A DNA stretch of 64,000 nucleotides, taken from positions 78,596-142,595 of the forward strand of contig JAFWOB010000145.1 in NCBI GenBank assembly GCA_017510065.1. The letters run 5' to 3'. Numbering within the stretch: position 1 is the stretch's first letter; each line of letters opens with the position of its first letter. The notes under the pieces were generated by a model. It was not told the DNA's origin. It made no database searches and saw only the letters and a program-made list of their open reading frames with translations. The DNA comes from Parasporobacterium sp. (GTDB lineage Bacteria > Bacillota > Clostridia > Lachnospirales > Lachnospiraceae). Both the position numbers and the translations under genes were made by a program. Below, in pieces: positions 43,698 to 52,629 of this stretch.

Positions 43698-44705
43698 ATG
43701 AGATCTTGCAAAATGGGCGGCCAGGCCGTCATTGAAGGCGTTATGATGCGCTATAAAAACAGTGTTGCGGTCTCGGTCAGAAAACCGGACGGCAGTATCC
43801 GCGTAGGATGTACACGCTATGTCAGCGCCGCAGCGAAACATCCGTTCCTGAAATGGCCTATTGTAAGAGGCGTTGTGTCGTTTGTCGATTCCCTGTCCCT
43901 CGGGATCAGAACTTTAATGTATTCCGCAAACATATTTGAGGAAGAAGCCGAAAAGCAGGAAGAGAAACGCTCTGAAGTAGTAGCGGAATCCATGAAGAGC
44001 AAGAATACTACCAAAGGAGAAGCGGCGCTCATGACCGGTACTGTCCTTTTCTCCCTGGTTATTTCCGTTGCCATGTTTGTACTGCTTCCGTATTTTATCT
44101 CTTCCCTGATCACCAGGGTATCGGATTCCACGGTGTTACTGGCTGTTGTGGAAGGCGTTCTGAAAGTTGGAATCTTCATCGGATATCTGGCAGCGATCTC
44201 TCTGATGCCGGATATCAAAAGAACGTTTATGTACCATGGCTCCGAACACAAATGCATCAACTGCATTGAATCCGGCAAAGATCTGACTGTGGATAATGTC
44301 ATGAGATCTTCCAAGGAACACAGAAGATGCGGTACCAGTTTTATCTTTTTTGTCCTGCTGATCAGTATCATCTTCTGCATGTTTATCCGTGTGAAAACCT
44401 GGTGGCTCAGACTTGTGATCAGGCTGCTGATCATCCCGATCATCGCAGGCGTTTCCTATGAGTTTATCCAGTGGGCTGGCAATTCGGATTCGAAAATTGC
44501 CTATTATCTGAGCAAACCGGGCCTTTGGATGCAGGGACTAACAACCAAGGAACCGGAACGGGATATGGTGGAAGTCGCCATTCAGTCTGTGGAACATGTC
44601 TTTGACTGGAGAGCTTATCTGGAAGACATGAGAAAAGAAGCAAAAGGAGAAGGATGCTGCAGCAGCGGTTCTGAATCCTATGAGGTAAAGAACAAGGGAA
44701 TATGA
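43698..44705 (+). CDS. DUF1385 membrane protein
   Basis: A 335-residue integral membrane protein of the DUF1385 family, almost always found between rpmE and prmC in Firmicutes. The N-terminal CKMGGQAVIEGVMMRY and the central MYHGSEHKCINCIESG with Cys/His, followed by SKEHRRCGTSFIFFV, are signatures. Four or five membrane segments are visible (GTVLFSLVISVAMFVLLPY, LKVGIFIGYLAAI, FIFFVLLISIIFCMFI, LVIRLLIIPIIAG). The conserved His and Cys suggest metal or cofactor binding; function unknown. It overlaps prmC by four bases (ATGA). Confidence 0.93.
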   Translation: MRSCKMGGQAVIEGVMMRYKNSVAVSVRKPDGSIRVGCTRYVSAAAKHPFLKWPIVRGVVSFVDSLSLGIRTLMYSANIFEEEAEKQEEKRSEVVAESMKSKNTTKGEAALMTGTVLFSLVISVAMFVLLPYFISSLITRVSDSTVLLAVVEGVLKVGIFIGYLAAISLMPDIKRTFMYHGSEHKCINCIESGKDLTVDNVMRSSKEHRRCGTSFIFFVLLISIIFCMFIRVKTWWLRLVIRLLIIPIIAGVSYEFIQWAGNSDSKIAYYLSKPGLWMQGLTTKEPERDMVEVAIQSVEHVFDWRAYLEDMRKEAKGEGCCSSGSESYEVKNKGI

Positions 44706-45643
44706 CGTTAGAAGAATTATACAAACACGGAACCGCCATGCTGGAAAAAGCGGGCGTGGAAAATCCTTCCGTGGACGCATTCTACCTGCTGGAATATGCG
44801 GCAGGTCTTAACAGGACCCGGTACCTGATGTTCAAGGACCAACCGGTCACCCAGCTGAATATCAGGCAGTATGAGGCGCTGATCGAAAAGCGCAGTACCA
44901 GGATCCCTTATCAGTATATCACAGGAAGAGCCGACTTTGCCGGCCTTGTCTTCGAAGTGGATCCGTCGGTCCTGATTCCTCGTCTGGATACGGAAGTTTT
45001 ATTTGAACAGGCTCTGAGATGCCTTGGCTATCATGCCTATGTGCTGGATCTTTGCACCGGCTCCGGAGCCCTGGGAATTGCCCTGAAACGCTACCGCCCG
45101 GATATCCATATGGTCCTGAGCGACCTTTCAGAGGACGCCTTGCTGACAGCCAGAAAAAATATCGAAAATAATCATCTGGAGATCGCAAAGCGAAGTAATG
45201 CGGCGGCCTCACCGGAAGACCTGGTCTGTGGATATGATCTGAATCTGGGAATCCGGGTCATGAAAAGCGATCTGTTTGACAATATGTCGGCAGAAGAGGA
45301 AAGCGAAGAAGGCTTTACCGGCTGTTTTGATGTGATCGTTTCCAATCCGCCTTATGTGACGGAAGAAGAATACGAAAACCTGATGCCGGAGGTAAAGGAC
45401 CATGAACCGAAGCTTGCCCTGACGGCCGGAGCCGATGGGCTGGATGCTTACCGGCGTATAGCAGCGGAAGCGCCCCGCTTCCTGAAAGACGGAGGAACAA
45501 TGCTTTTGGAGATCGGCTGCAGCCAGGCTGACAGTGTTTCTTCACTGCTGAAAGAGAATGGCTTTACCGATATCCGTGTAATCAAGGATCTGGCGGATCT
45601 TGACCGTGTGATCATCTGCAAAAAAGGAGTAGAGAATGTTTGA
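44702..45643 (+). CDS. prmC: Release factor glutamine methyltransferase
   Basis: SAM-dependent enzyme that methylates the Gln of the GGQ motif in release factors. SAM motif I is [16 protein letters not shown]; the catalytic NPPY is in [12 protein letters not shown]. The N-terminal helical domain (residues 1-75) and the [16 protein letters not shown] segment are typical. It overlaps prfA, the gene of its substrate, by eight bases, so the two are coupled. Confidence 0.96.
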   Translation: MTLEELYKHGTAMLEKAGVENPSVDAFYLLEYAAGLNRTRYLMFKDQPVTQLNIRQYEALIEKRSTRIPYQYITGRADFAGLVFEVDPSVLIPRLDTEVLFEQALRCLGYHAYVLDLCTGSGALGIALKRYRPDIHMVLSDLSEDALLTARKNIENNHLEIAKRSNAAASPEDLVCGYDLNLGIRVMKSDLFDNMSAEEESEEGFTGCFDVIVSNPPYVTEEEYENLMPEVKDHEPKLALTAGADGLDAYRRIAAEAPRFLKDGGTMLLEIGCSQADSVSSLLKENGFTDIRVIKDLADLDRVIICKKGVENV

Positions 45644-46703
45644 TAAACTGGAAGCAATTGAAGAACGGTATAACGATGTGCTGAAGGAACTGTCTGAAGC
45701 AGATGTGGCCAGCGATCAGAATAAGTTCAAAAAACTCATGAAAGAACAAAGTGATCTGGCGCCCATCGTGGAAAGCTACCGTCAATATAAAAATGCAAAA
45801 AAGGCCATCGAAGACAGTCTGGAGATTCTGGACACAGAGAGTGACGAAGAAATGAAGGAGATGGCCAAGGAAGAACTGGCAGCTGCGAAAAAGGATCTGG
45901 AGAGTATCGAAGAGACCCTTAAGATCCAGCTGCTCCCGAAAGATGAAAATGATGACAAGAACGTGGTCATGGAGATCCGGGCAGGAGCAGGCGGCGATGA
46001 AGCTGCCCTGTTTGCAGCGGAACTGTACCGCATGTACTGCCGGTTTGCGGAACTGAACGGATGGAAGACAGAGCTGGTCTCTTTCAATGAGATGGGACTC
46101 GGCGGCATGAAGGAAGTGGTCTTCATGGTGAATGGCCAGGGAGCTTATTCCAAACTGAAATACGAAAGCGGCGTTCACCGTGTCCAGCGGGTTCCGGTAA
46201 CGGAATCCGGCGGAAGGATCCATACCTCCACTGCCACCGTGGCTGTTATGCCGGAAGCAGAGGATGTAGATGTTGAGATCGATATGAACGACTGCAAGTT
46301 TGATGTATTCCGGGCATCCGGAAACGGAGGACAGTGTGTCAATACCACGGACTCCGCAGTCCGTCTGACCCATATCCCAACCGGTATCGTCATTTCCTGT
46401 CAGGATGAAAAATCCCAGCTGAAAAACAAAGACAAGGCGCTGAAAGTCCTGAAATCCCGGCTCTATGATCTGGAACTGCAGAAAAAGCAGCAGGCAGAGG
46501 CAGCGCAGAGAAGAAGCCAGGTGGGAACCGGTGACCGGTCGGAAAAGATCAAGACCTATAATTTCCCGGAAAACCGGGTTACAGACCACAGGATCAAATT
46601 CACATCCTACCGTCTGGCCAATATCCTGGACGGGGATCTGTTTGAACTGATCGAAAATGACATTGCGGCAGACCAGGCAGCCAGACTGTCTGCTCAGGAA
46701 TGA
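45636..46703 (+). CDS. prfA: Peptide chain release factor 1
   Basis: RF1, which reads UAA and UAG. The helical domain 1 (residues 1-95) leads to [17 protein letters not shown]; the stop-recognition loop contains the PVTES-type tripeptide region ([15 protein letters not shown], a PxT form specific to RF1), and the catalytic GGQ is in [16 protein letters not shown]. The residue after the motif is Cys rather than the common Gly-His or Ser. The 355 residues are standard. Confidence 0.97.
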   Translation: MFDKLEAIEERYNDVLKELSEADVASDQNKFKKLMKEQSDLAPIVESYRQYKNAKKAIEDSLEILDTESDEEMKEMAKEELAAAKKDLESIEETLKIQLLPKDENDDKNVVMEIRAGAGGDEAALFAAELYRMYCRFAELNGWKTELVSFNEMGLGGMKEVVFMVNGQGAYSKLKYESGVHRVQRVPVTESGGRIHTSTATVAVMPEAEDVDVEIDMNDCKFDVFRASGNGGQCVNTTDSAVRLTHIPTGIVISCQDEKSQLKNKDKALKVLKSRLYDLELQKKQQAEAAQRRSQVGTGDRSEKIKTYNFPENRVTDHRIKFTSYRLANILDGDLFELIENDIAADQAARLSAQE

Positions 46704-46723
46704 TCAGCAGGAGAGGAAGAACT

Positions 46724-47962
46724 ATGAGCATAGTCAAAGATATCGGACTCGCACAAAGCGGATATCAGAAGATTGAGTGGGTCAGGAGAAACTGCCCGCT
46801 GCTGAGATCCCTTTATGAAGAGTATCATACAACGAAACCTTTGGATGGAATCCGGATCGCGCTTTCGATCCATCTGGAAGCCAAGACAGCCCTGTTGTGC
46901 CAGACGCTGAAAGCGGCCGGTGCAACGGTTTATGTGACGGGTTCCAATCCGCTTTCCACCCAGGATGATGTGGCCGCAGCGCTGGTACAGGACGGCATGG
47001 AGGTCTTTGCCTGGTACGACTGTACGGAAGAAGAATACTTCGACAATATCCGAAAGGTCCTGGAGAACAACTGTCAGATCATTGTGGATGACGGCGGGGA
47101 CCTGGTACATATGCTCCATACAAAGATGCAGGATAAGATCCCTTATGTGATCGGCGGCTGTGAAGAGACGACCACAGGAATCTTAAGGCTCAGGGCTATG
47201 GAGAAACAGGGACAACTCAAGTTTCCCATGGTCATGGTAAATGATGCCAGATGCAAACATTTCTTTGACAATCGTTACGGAACCGGGCAGTCTGTCTTTG
47301 ATGGGATCAACCGGACCACCAACCTGATCGTAGCCGGCAAGACAGTGGTGATCGCAGGATACGGCTGGTGTGGAAAAGGCTGTGCCATGAGGGCGAAAGG
47401 ACTTGGAGCCCGTGTCATTGTGACGGAGATCGATCCGGTAAAGGCCATTGAAGCTGTCATGGACGGCTATGATGTGATGCCTATGGAAGAAGCAGCAGCG
47501 ATCGGGGATCTGTTTATCACGGTCACAGGATGCAATAAAGTCATTACATCCGGTTCCTTTGCCAGAATGAAAGACGGCGCTGTAATGTGCAACGCCGGAC
47601 ATTTTGATGTGGAAGTGGATGTGGCGGAACTGAAAAAGACAGCTGTTCAGAGCCGTGAAATGCGGCGCAATATCATGGGATATCAGATGCCGGACGGCCG
47701 GTGGCTCAATGTTCTTGCGGAGGGACGGCTTGTCAATCTGGCAGCCGGCGACGGACATCCTGCGGAAATCATGGACATGAGTTTTGCAATCCAGTTCATG
47801 TCTGTGAAATATCTTGTGGAGCATGCGGGAGAACTGACGGAGAACCTGATCAGTGTTCCGGATGAGATCGACCGCCTGGTTGCGGAACGCAAACTTTCCA
47901 TGATGGGAAGAAAGATCGATACATTGACACCCGAGCAGAAAGCATATCTTTCTGCGGAATGA
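46724..47962 (+). CDS. ahcY: Adenosylhomocysteinase
   Basis: NAD-dependent hydrolysis of S-adenosylhomocysteine to adenosine and homocysteine, relieving inhibition of methyltransferases. Motifs: DGIRIALSIHLEAKTA, VTGSNPLSTQDDVAAAL, the catalytic DDGGDL and EETTTGILRL, the Rossmann GYGWCGKGCAMRAKGLGA, and NAGHFDVEVD. Length 412 matches prokaryotic-type enzymes without the 40-residue insert. The ATG at 46724, with AGGAGAGGAAG upstream, is preferred to an in-frame ATG at 46700. Placement after prmC-prfA is logical because both RF methylation and other SAM reactions give SAH. Confidence 0.96.
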   Translation: MSIVKDIGLAQSGYQKIEWVRRNCPLLRSLYEEYHTTKPLDGIRIALSIHLEAKTALLCQTLKAAGATVYVTGSNPLSTQDDVAAALVQDGMEVFAWYDCTEEEYFDNIRKVLENNCQIIVDDGGDLVHMLHTKMQDKIPYVIGGCEETTTGILRLRAMEKQGQLKFPMVMVNDARCKHFFDNRYGTGQSVFDGINRTTNLIVAGKTVVIAGYGWCGKGCAMRAKGLGARVIVTEIDPVKAIEAVMDGYDVMPMEEAAAIGDLFITVTGCNKVITSGSFARMKDGAVMCNAGHFDVEVDVAELKKTAVQSREMRRNIMGYQMPDGRWLNVLAEGRLVNLAAGDGHPAEIMDMSFAIQFMSVKYLVEHAGELTENLISVPDEIDRLVAERKLSMMGRKIDTLTPEQKAYLSAE

Positions 47963-47981
47963 TCACAGAACGGAGTTTTAC

Positions 47982-48251
47982 ATGAACGCAATTATTACAG
48001 TGGTAGGAAAAGACCGGGTAGGCATCATTGCCGCCATCTGCGTAAAACTGGCAGAATTCAATATCAATGTCCTGGACATTTCCCAGACGATCCTGCATGG
48101 GAGCTTCACCATGGTCATGGCCGTGGACATCGCCCAGGCCAATACGGCATTCAATAAAGTTGCGGAAGGTCTGAAGGAACTTGGAGAGGACATGGGCCTT
48201 TCGATCCATATCCAGAGAGAAGAGATCTTTGATGCCATGCATACGATCTGA
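47982..48251 (+). CDS. ACT domain protein (UPF0237)
   Basis: An 89-residue single ACT domain (ITVVGKDRVGIIAAICVKL, then INVLDISQTILHGSFTMVM) of the UPF0237 family. In Firmicutes it is regularly paired with a PFL/DUF711 protein, as here, which suggests it senses an amino acid or related ligand for that partner. GGAG stands five bases before the ATG. It follows ahcY by 19 bases. The usual short gap to the partner gene is replaced by 246 bases holding a structured element. Confidence 0.93.
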   Translation: MNAIITVVGKDRVGIIAAICVKLAEFNINVLDISQTILHGSFTMVMAVDIAQANTAFNKVAEGLKELGEDMGLSIHIQREEIFDAMHTI

Positions 48252-48263
48252 TATTTAGGATCG

Positions 48264-48442
48264 GAGTGCTTGACAGGGATAAAAAAGTGAATTGGCGTGC
48301 CCTCAGAATGACTTGGTGAAGCAGGCACGAGTCTGACGACGGCCCGGAGCGAAGCGCAGGGAACGGCGCTAGGGAGTGCCGATGAACCTAGTCATTGCGA
48401 GGGTGGAAAGCCACTGAACTTTTTTATCCGTGGCAAGTACTC
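48264..48442. ncRNA. Structured 179-base element, possible HEARO/omega-RNA-like insertion
   Basis: A 25-base terminal stem (48264-48288 / 48418-48442, two mismatches and one wobble) closes an inner 13-base stem (48301-48313 / 48390-48402) and a GC-rich multibranch core with GGCAC/GTGCC and GTGG/CCAC pairings. The size, closed ends and core rich in GCGAAGCGC-like turns suggest a folded RNA rather than a terminator. It separates two genes that are normally adjacent, which suggests insertion. HEARO-type (IscB omega-RNA) mobile RNA without its ORF is one candidate, offered from memory of the general form only; another structured RNA or a miniature transposon is equally possible. Confidence 0.45.
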
Positions 48443-48497
48443 TGATCACAAACAGCAGATTGTACAGGTATCAAAGATCTATTTTAGAGGAACGATT

Positions 48498-49856
48498 ATG
48501 ATCAATCAGAAAGACATATTATCTACCATACAGATGATCCAGCAGCAGCATCTGGATATCAGAACGGTTACCATGGGAATCTCTTTGCTTAGCTGCAGCG
48601 ATGAATCCATAGAACGTGCCTGCGACAAGATCTATGACAAGATCTGCCGATATGCACAGAAGCTGGTTCCCGTCTGTGAAGATATTGAGATCGAACTGGG
48701 TATCCCCATTGTAAATAAACGGATTTCTGTCACGCCTATCGCATTGGTGGCGGCAGCCTGCTCTTCAGCAGATTATGCTCCTTTTGCCGATGCGCTGGAC
48801 AGAGCAGCCAAAAACTGCGGTGTGAATTTTATCGGCGGTTTTTCCGCTCTGGTACAGAAAGGGATGACGGATGCGGACCGCAACCTGATCAATTCGATCC
48901 CGGATGCCCTGTCGCGCACGGATCTTGTCTGCTCCTCTGTAAATGTCGGATCCACCCGTTCCGGCATCAATATGGATGCGGTTGCGCTGATGGGACGGGT
49001 GATCAAGGAAACTGCGGAAAAGACGAAAGACCGGGATGGTATCGGATGTGCCAAACTGGTAGTCTTCTGTAATGCGGTGGAGGACAATCCCTTCATGGCA
49101 GGCGCATTTCACGGAACAGGGGAACCGGAGAAGGTGATCAATGTCGGTGTATCAGGGCCCGGTGTTGTCTACAATGCGCTCAAAGATATTCGAAAAGAAC
49201 CCCTTGACGTTGTAGCTGAGACCATCAAAAGAACCGCTTTCCGGGTGACAAGAGTGGGACAGCTGGTGGCACAGGAAGCATCCGCCAGACTGGATACGCC
49301 TTTTGGTATCGTGGATCTTTCCCTGGCACCTACCCCGGCCATCGGGGATTCCGTTGCCCGCATCCTGGAAGAAATGGGCCTTGAGGTCTGCGGCACCCAT
49401 GGCACGACTGCCGCGCTTGCTCTTCTCAATGATGCGGTCAAGAAAGGCGGCGTGATGGCATCGTCTTCAGTAGGCGGACTTTCAGGTGCGTTTATCCCGG
49501 TTTCCGAAGATGAAGGGATGATTGCGGCAGCACGCTGCGGAACGTTATGCATTGACAAACTCGAGGCCATGACCTGTGTCTGCTCTGTGGGGCTGGATAT
49601 GATCGCAGTACCCGGCGATACTCCTGCAGAGACAATCTCTGCGATCATCGCGGATGAAGCGGCCATCGGTATGGTTAACAACAAGACAACAGCAGTCAGG
49701 GTCCTTCCGACACCGGGCACAAGAGTAGGTGATACCGTGAAAATGGGAGGCCTTCTGGGCGATGCCCCGGTTATGGGAGTACACAGAGAATCCAGTGCGG
49801 ACTTTATTGCCAGAGGAGGCAGGATCCCTGCTCCGATGCATAGTCTGAAGAACTGA
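48498..49856 (+). CDS. PFL/DUF711 family protein
   Basis: A 452-residue protein of the DUF711 (PFL) family, structurally related to formate-lyase-type folds but lacking a known activity. Segments [81 protein letters not shown] and [21 protein letters not shown] are family-typical. It is partner of the upstream ACT protein. AGAGGAACG precedes the ATG. Cytoplasmic; substrate unknown. Confidence 0.93.
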   Translation: MINQKDILSTIQMIQQQHLDIRTVTMGISLLSCSDESIERACDKIYDKICRYAQKLVPVCEDIEIELGIPIVNKRISVTPIALVAAACSSADYAPFADALDRAAKNCGVNFIGGFSALVQKGMTDADRNLINSIPDALSRTDLVCSSVNVGSTRSGINMDAVALMGRVIKETAEKTKDRDGIGCAKLVVFCNAVEDNPFMAGAFHGTGEPEKVINVGVSGPGVVYNALKDIRKEPLDVVAETIKRTAFRVTRVGQLVAQEASARLDTPFGIVDLSLAPTPAIGDSVARILEEMGLEVCGTHGTTAALALLNDAVKKGGVMASSSVGGLSGAFIPVSEDEGMIAAARCGTLCIDKLEAMTCVCSVGLDMIAVPGDTPAETISAIIADEAAIGMVNNKTTAVRVLPTPGTRVGDTVKMGGLLGDAPVMGVHRESSADFIARGGRIPAPMHSLKN

Positions 49857-49867
49857 CCGGTGAATAC

Positions 49868-52480
49868 GTGAAAAAGATAACCATAGGGATAATCGCACAT
49901 GTAGATTCGGGAAAAACGACTTTGTCGGAGGCACTTTTATACCTGACCGGAACCATCAGGAGTTTCGGGAGGGTAGATAAGGGTGCCTCTTTTCTTGACC
50001 ATAATGAAATGGAGCGCAGGCGCGGGATCACGATCTATTCCAAGCAGGCGAGATTTTATTACGGAGATACCGAATTTACCCTGATCGACACTCCGGGCCA
50101 TGCGGATTTTTCGGCTGAAATGGAGCGGGTTTTGAAAGTACTGGACTATGCAGTGCTTCTGATCAGTGCTGCCGATGGCATCCGTGGCCAGACGGAAACG
50201 ATCTGGCGGCTGCTTTCGGAATACCGGGTGCCGGTATTTGTGTTTTTCAACAAGATGGACCAGGATGGTGCTGACAGGGAACAGCTGCTCAGACTGTTCC
50301 GGTCTTCTCTCAGTCCCGACGGGATCGATTTTGGCGAGAAGGACAGGGATGTGTTCTATGATCAGGCTGCCATGTGCAGTGAAGAAGCCATGGATCGGTA
50401 TCTGGAAACCGGTGAGGTTCCCATGGAACTTCTTGTTGAGATGATCGCCCGGAGAAAGCTTTTTCCCTGCTTTTTCGGATCCGCTCTGAAAATGGAAGGC
50501 GTACGGGAATTGCTGGAAGTACTGGATTGCTATACGATGCCGGGGCAGTATCCGGATGAATTTGGCGCAAGAGTCATCAAGATCCTCAGAGATCCTGACG
50601 GCAGCAGGCTTACGATGATGAAGATCACAGGAGGAATCCTGAAAAATAAAGCTGTCCTCCCCGATGGCACCGAAGGCTCCAAGATCAATCAGATCCGGAT
50701 CTATAACGGAACCCGCTTCACTCTTCGGGACGAAGCTGCGGCCGGCGAGATCTGTTGTGTGACCGGACTGAAAGAAAGCTATGCCGGGCAGGGATATGGA
50801 ACGGAGTCTGATTCTCCGGCTCCGCTGGTGATCCCGATCCTCAACTATCGGGTGATCCTTTCGCAGGGACAGGATCCAATGAAGGTACTGCCGCAGTTCA
50901 GGGTCCTGGAAGAGGAAAATCCGGAACTGACCGTTTCCTGGGAAGAAGAAAAACAGGAGATCCATGTCTGCGTCATGGGGGAAGTTCAGCTGGAGATTCT
51001 GACCTCAATGCTTGCGGAAAGATTCGGGATCACCGCATCATTTGACAGCGGAGAGGTCATGTATAAGGAAACGATCACAGCCCCGGTCATAGGGTCGGGA
51101 CATTTCGAACCTCTCCGGCATTATGCGGAAGTGCATTTTCTGATGGAACCGTTAGAACGGGGCAGCGGCCTTGTGTTTGAGAGCAGGGTAAGAAGCGACA
51201 GCCTGTCTGTCAACTGGCAGAGGCTGATCCTGACCCATCTCAGCGAAAAACAGCACAAAGGGGTCCTGACAGGTTCTCCCATTACGGATATGAAGATCTC
51301 TCTGGTTGCGGGAAAAGCTCATCTGAAACATACGGAAGGCGGAGATTTCCGGCAGGCGGTGTATCGGGCAGTACGGCAGGGACTGATGATGGCGGACAAC
51401 CTTTTGCTCGAGCCGTATTACCGTTTCGTGCTGGAGCTTCCATCCTCCGGCGTGGGGAGGGCGATGACCGATCTGGAACGTTTTGGCGCTCAGTTCGGTG
51501 TTCCGGAAACAAAGGCAAATGGCGCGGTCAGCGTAATCCGTGGACGAGGTCCCGTATCTGTGCTGAAGGATTATCCGGCAGAGATCGCTGCCTATACCAA
51601 AGGACAGGGCAGTGTTGCTTTTTTCAATGATGGCTACGATGTCTGTCATGATCAGGAAGAAGTGATCCTGCGAAAAGGCTATGATCCTCTGGCAGATGTG
51701 AGAAATACCCCGGATTCCGTATTCTGTTCCCACGGAGCAGGGTATATCGTTCCCTATGATGAGGCGTATGAGCATATGCATGTACTGAATGGCCTGTCAG
51801 CCGGGGAAGAGGAAGCGCTGCAAAATGTCAGCCGCGCTGCGGAACGAAGCGGATCCAAGACAGCGGAAACGGAGAGAAGGATCGGTACGGAGGAAATCGA
51901 GGAGATCCTGTCTCATATTTCCAGAAATAAAGATAAAGACAAGAAACCGGGGACCAATTGGAAGCGCAGGTTCGGTACGAAAGAATCGACGGTTCCTGCC
52001 GGGGAACCTGTTCCCCGGGTCAGCAGCAGGATCTTTTCCCCGGAAGAAGCGGAGTATACGGTCGTGGACGGATATAATGTGATCTTTGCCTGGCCGGAAC
52101 TGGCAGATCTTGCCAGGATCAACATTGATTCCGCCAGGGATGCTCTGATCGATCTGCTCACGCATTACAAAGGCATGATCTCCGGGGAAGTGATCGCCGT
52201 ATTTGACGCTTACCGTGTAAAGGGCAGGCAATCGGAACGGACCCGCTATCAGAATATCCAGCTGGTTTATACAGCCGAAGAGGAAACTGCAGATCAGTAT
52301 ATTGAAAAGTTTACCAATGAATATGGAAAGAAGAGCCGTATTGCCGTTGTGACGTCGGATCATCTCGAGCAGATCATTACCAGAGGACAGGGATGCATGC
52401 TGATCTCTTCCAGGGATTTCAGGCAGCATCTGGAACGGCTGCAGGAGGAGATGCGTCGGAAGTACTTTTCTGACAAATAA
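49868..52480 (+). CDS. EF-G/TetM-like GTPase fused to a YacP/Rae1-type NYN domain
   Basis: An 870-residue fusion. Residues 1-640 form a ribosomal-protection-like translation GTPase: G1 AHVDSGKTT (10-18), G2 region RRRGITIYS, G3 DTPGHADF, and G4 NKMD, followed by domains II-V as in TetM/TetO relatives. After a charged linker (about 635-725), residues 728-868 are a NYN/PIN-like domain (VVDGYNVIFAWPEL, FDAYRVKG, TSDHLEQIITRGQG) of the YacP/Rae1 type. Rae1 of B. subtilis cuts mRNA in the ribosomal A site. The start is GTG with GGTGA four bases upstream. It is unlikely to be a classical tetracycline resistance gene; quality control on stalled ribosomes is a better guess (inference). Confidence 0.92.
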   Translation: MKKITIGIIAHVDSGKTTLSEALLYLTGTIRSFGRVDKGASFLDHNEMERRRGITIYSKQARFYYGDTEFTLIDTPGHADFSAEMERVLKVLDYAVLLISAADGIRGQTETIWRLLSEYRVPVFVFFNKMDQDGADREQLLRLFRSSLSPDGIDFGEKDRDVFYDQAAMCSEEAMDRYLETGEVPMELLVEMIARRKLFPCFFGSALKMEGVRELLEVLDCYTMPGQYPDEFGARVIKILRDPDGSRLTMMKITGGILKNKAVLPDGTEGSKINQIRIYNGTRFTLRDEAAAGEICCVTGLKESYAGQGYGTESDSPAPLVIPILNYRVILSQGQDPMKVLPQFRVLEEENPELTVSWEEEKQEIHVCVMGEVQLEILTSMLAERFGITASFDSGEVMYKETITAPVIGSGHFEPLRHYAEVHFLMEPLERGSGLVFESRVRSDSLSVNWQRLILTHLSEKQHKGVLTGSPITDMKISLVAGKAHLKHTEGGDFRQAVYRAVRQGLMMADNLLLEPYYRFVLELPSSGVGRAMTDLERFGAQFGVPETKANGAVSVIRGRGPVSVLKDYPAEIAAYTKGQGSVAFFNDGYDVCHDQEEVILRKGYDPLADVRNTPDSVFCSHGAGYIVPYDEAYEHMHVLNGLSAGEEEALQNVSRAAERSGSKTAETERRIGTEEIEEILSHISRNKDKDKKPGTNWKRRFGTKESTVPAGEPVPRVSSRIFSPEEAEYTVVDGYNVIFAWPELADLARINIDSARDALIDLLTHYKGMISGEVIAVFDAYRVKGRQSERTRYQNIQLVYTAEEETADQYIEKFTNEYGKKSRIAVVTSDHLEQIITRGQGCMLISSRDFRQHLERLQEEMRRKYFSDK

Positions 52481-52508
52481 TTAATAATTTCATATAAACC
52501 AACAAAAT

Positions 52509-52536
52509 CAGCCCGGAAATCTCTACGGGCTGTTTT
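52509..52536 (+). terminator. Terminator after the GTPase-NYN gene
   Basis: Seven-base stem CAGCCCG / CGGGCTG (52509-52515 / 52526-52532) followed by TTTT. Confidence 0.7.
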
Positions 52537-52629
52537 GCTGTACAAATAGAATTCGACATTCTGGTATGATAAAGTGATAGAGTATTATTGGTTGAGAATA
52601 CAAATTCACACATTATACGGAGGAAAACT

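Noticed and set aside
48264-48442. ZTP (pfl) riboswitch before the PFL gene
   Set aside because: The name similarity is accidental; the conserved ZTP motif blocks are not present and the structure differs.
49868-52480. Acquired tetracycline resistance gene
   Set aside because: No mobile context, a GTG start with ordinary codon use, and a C-terminal NYN domain absent from classical TetM/TetO/TetW.
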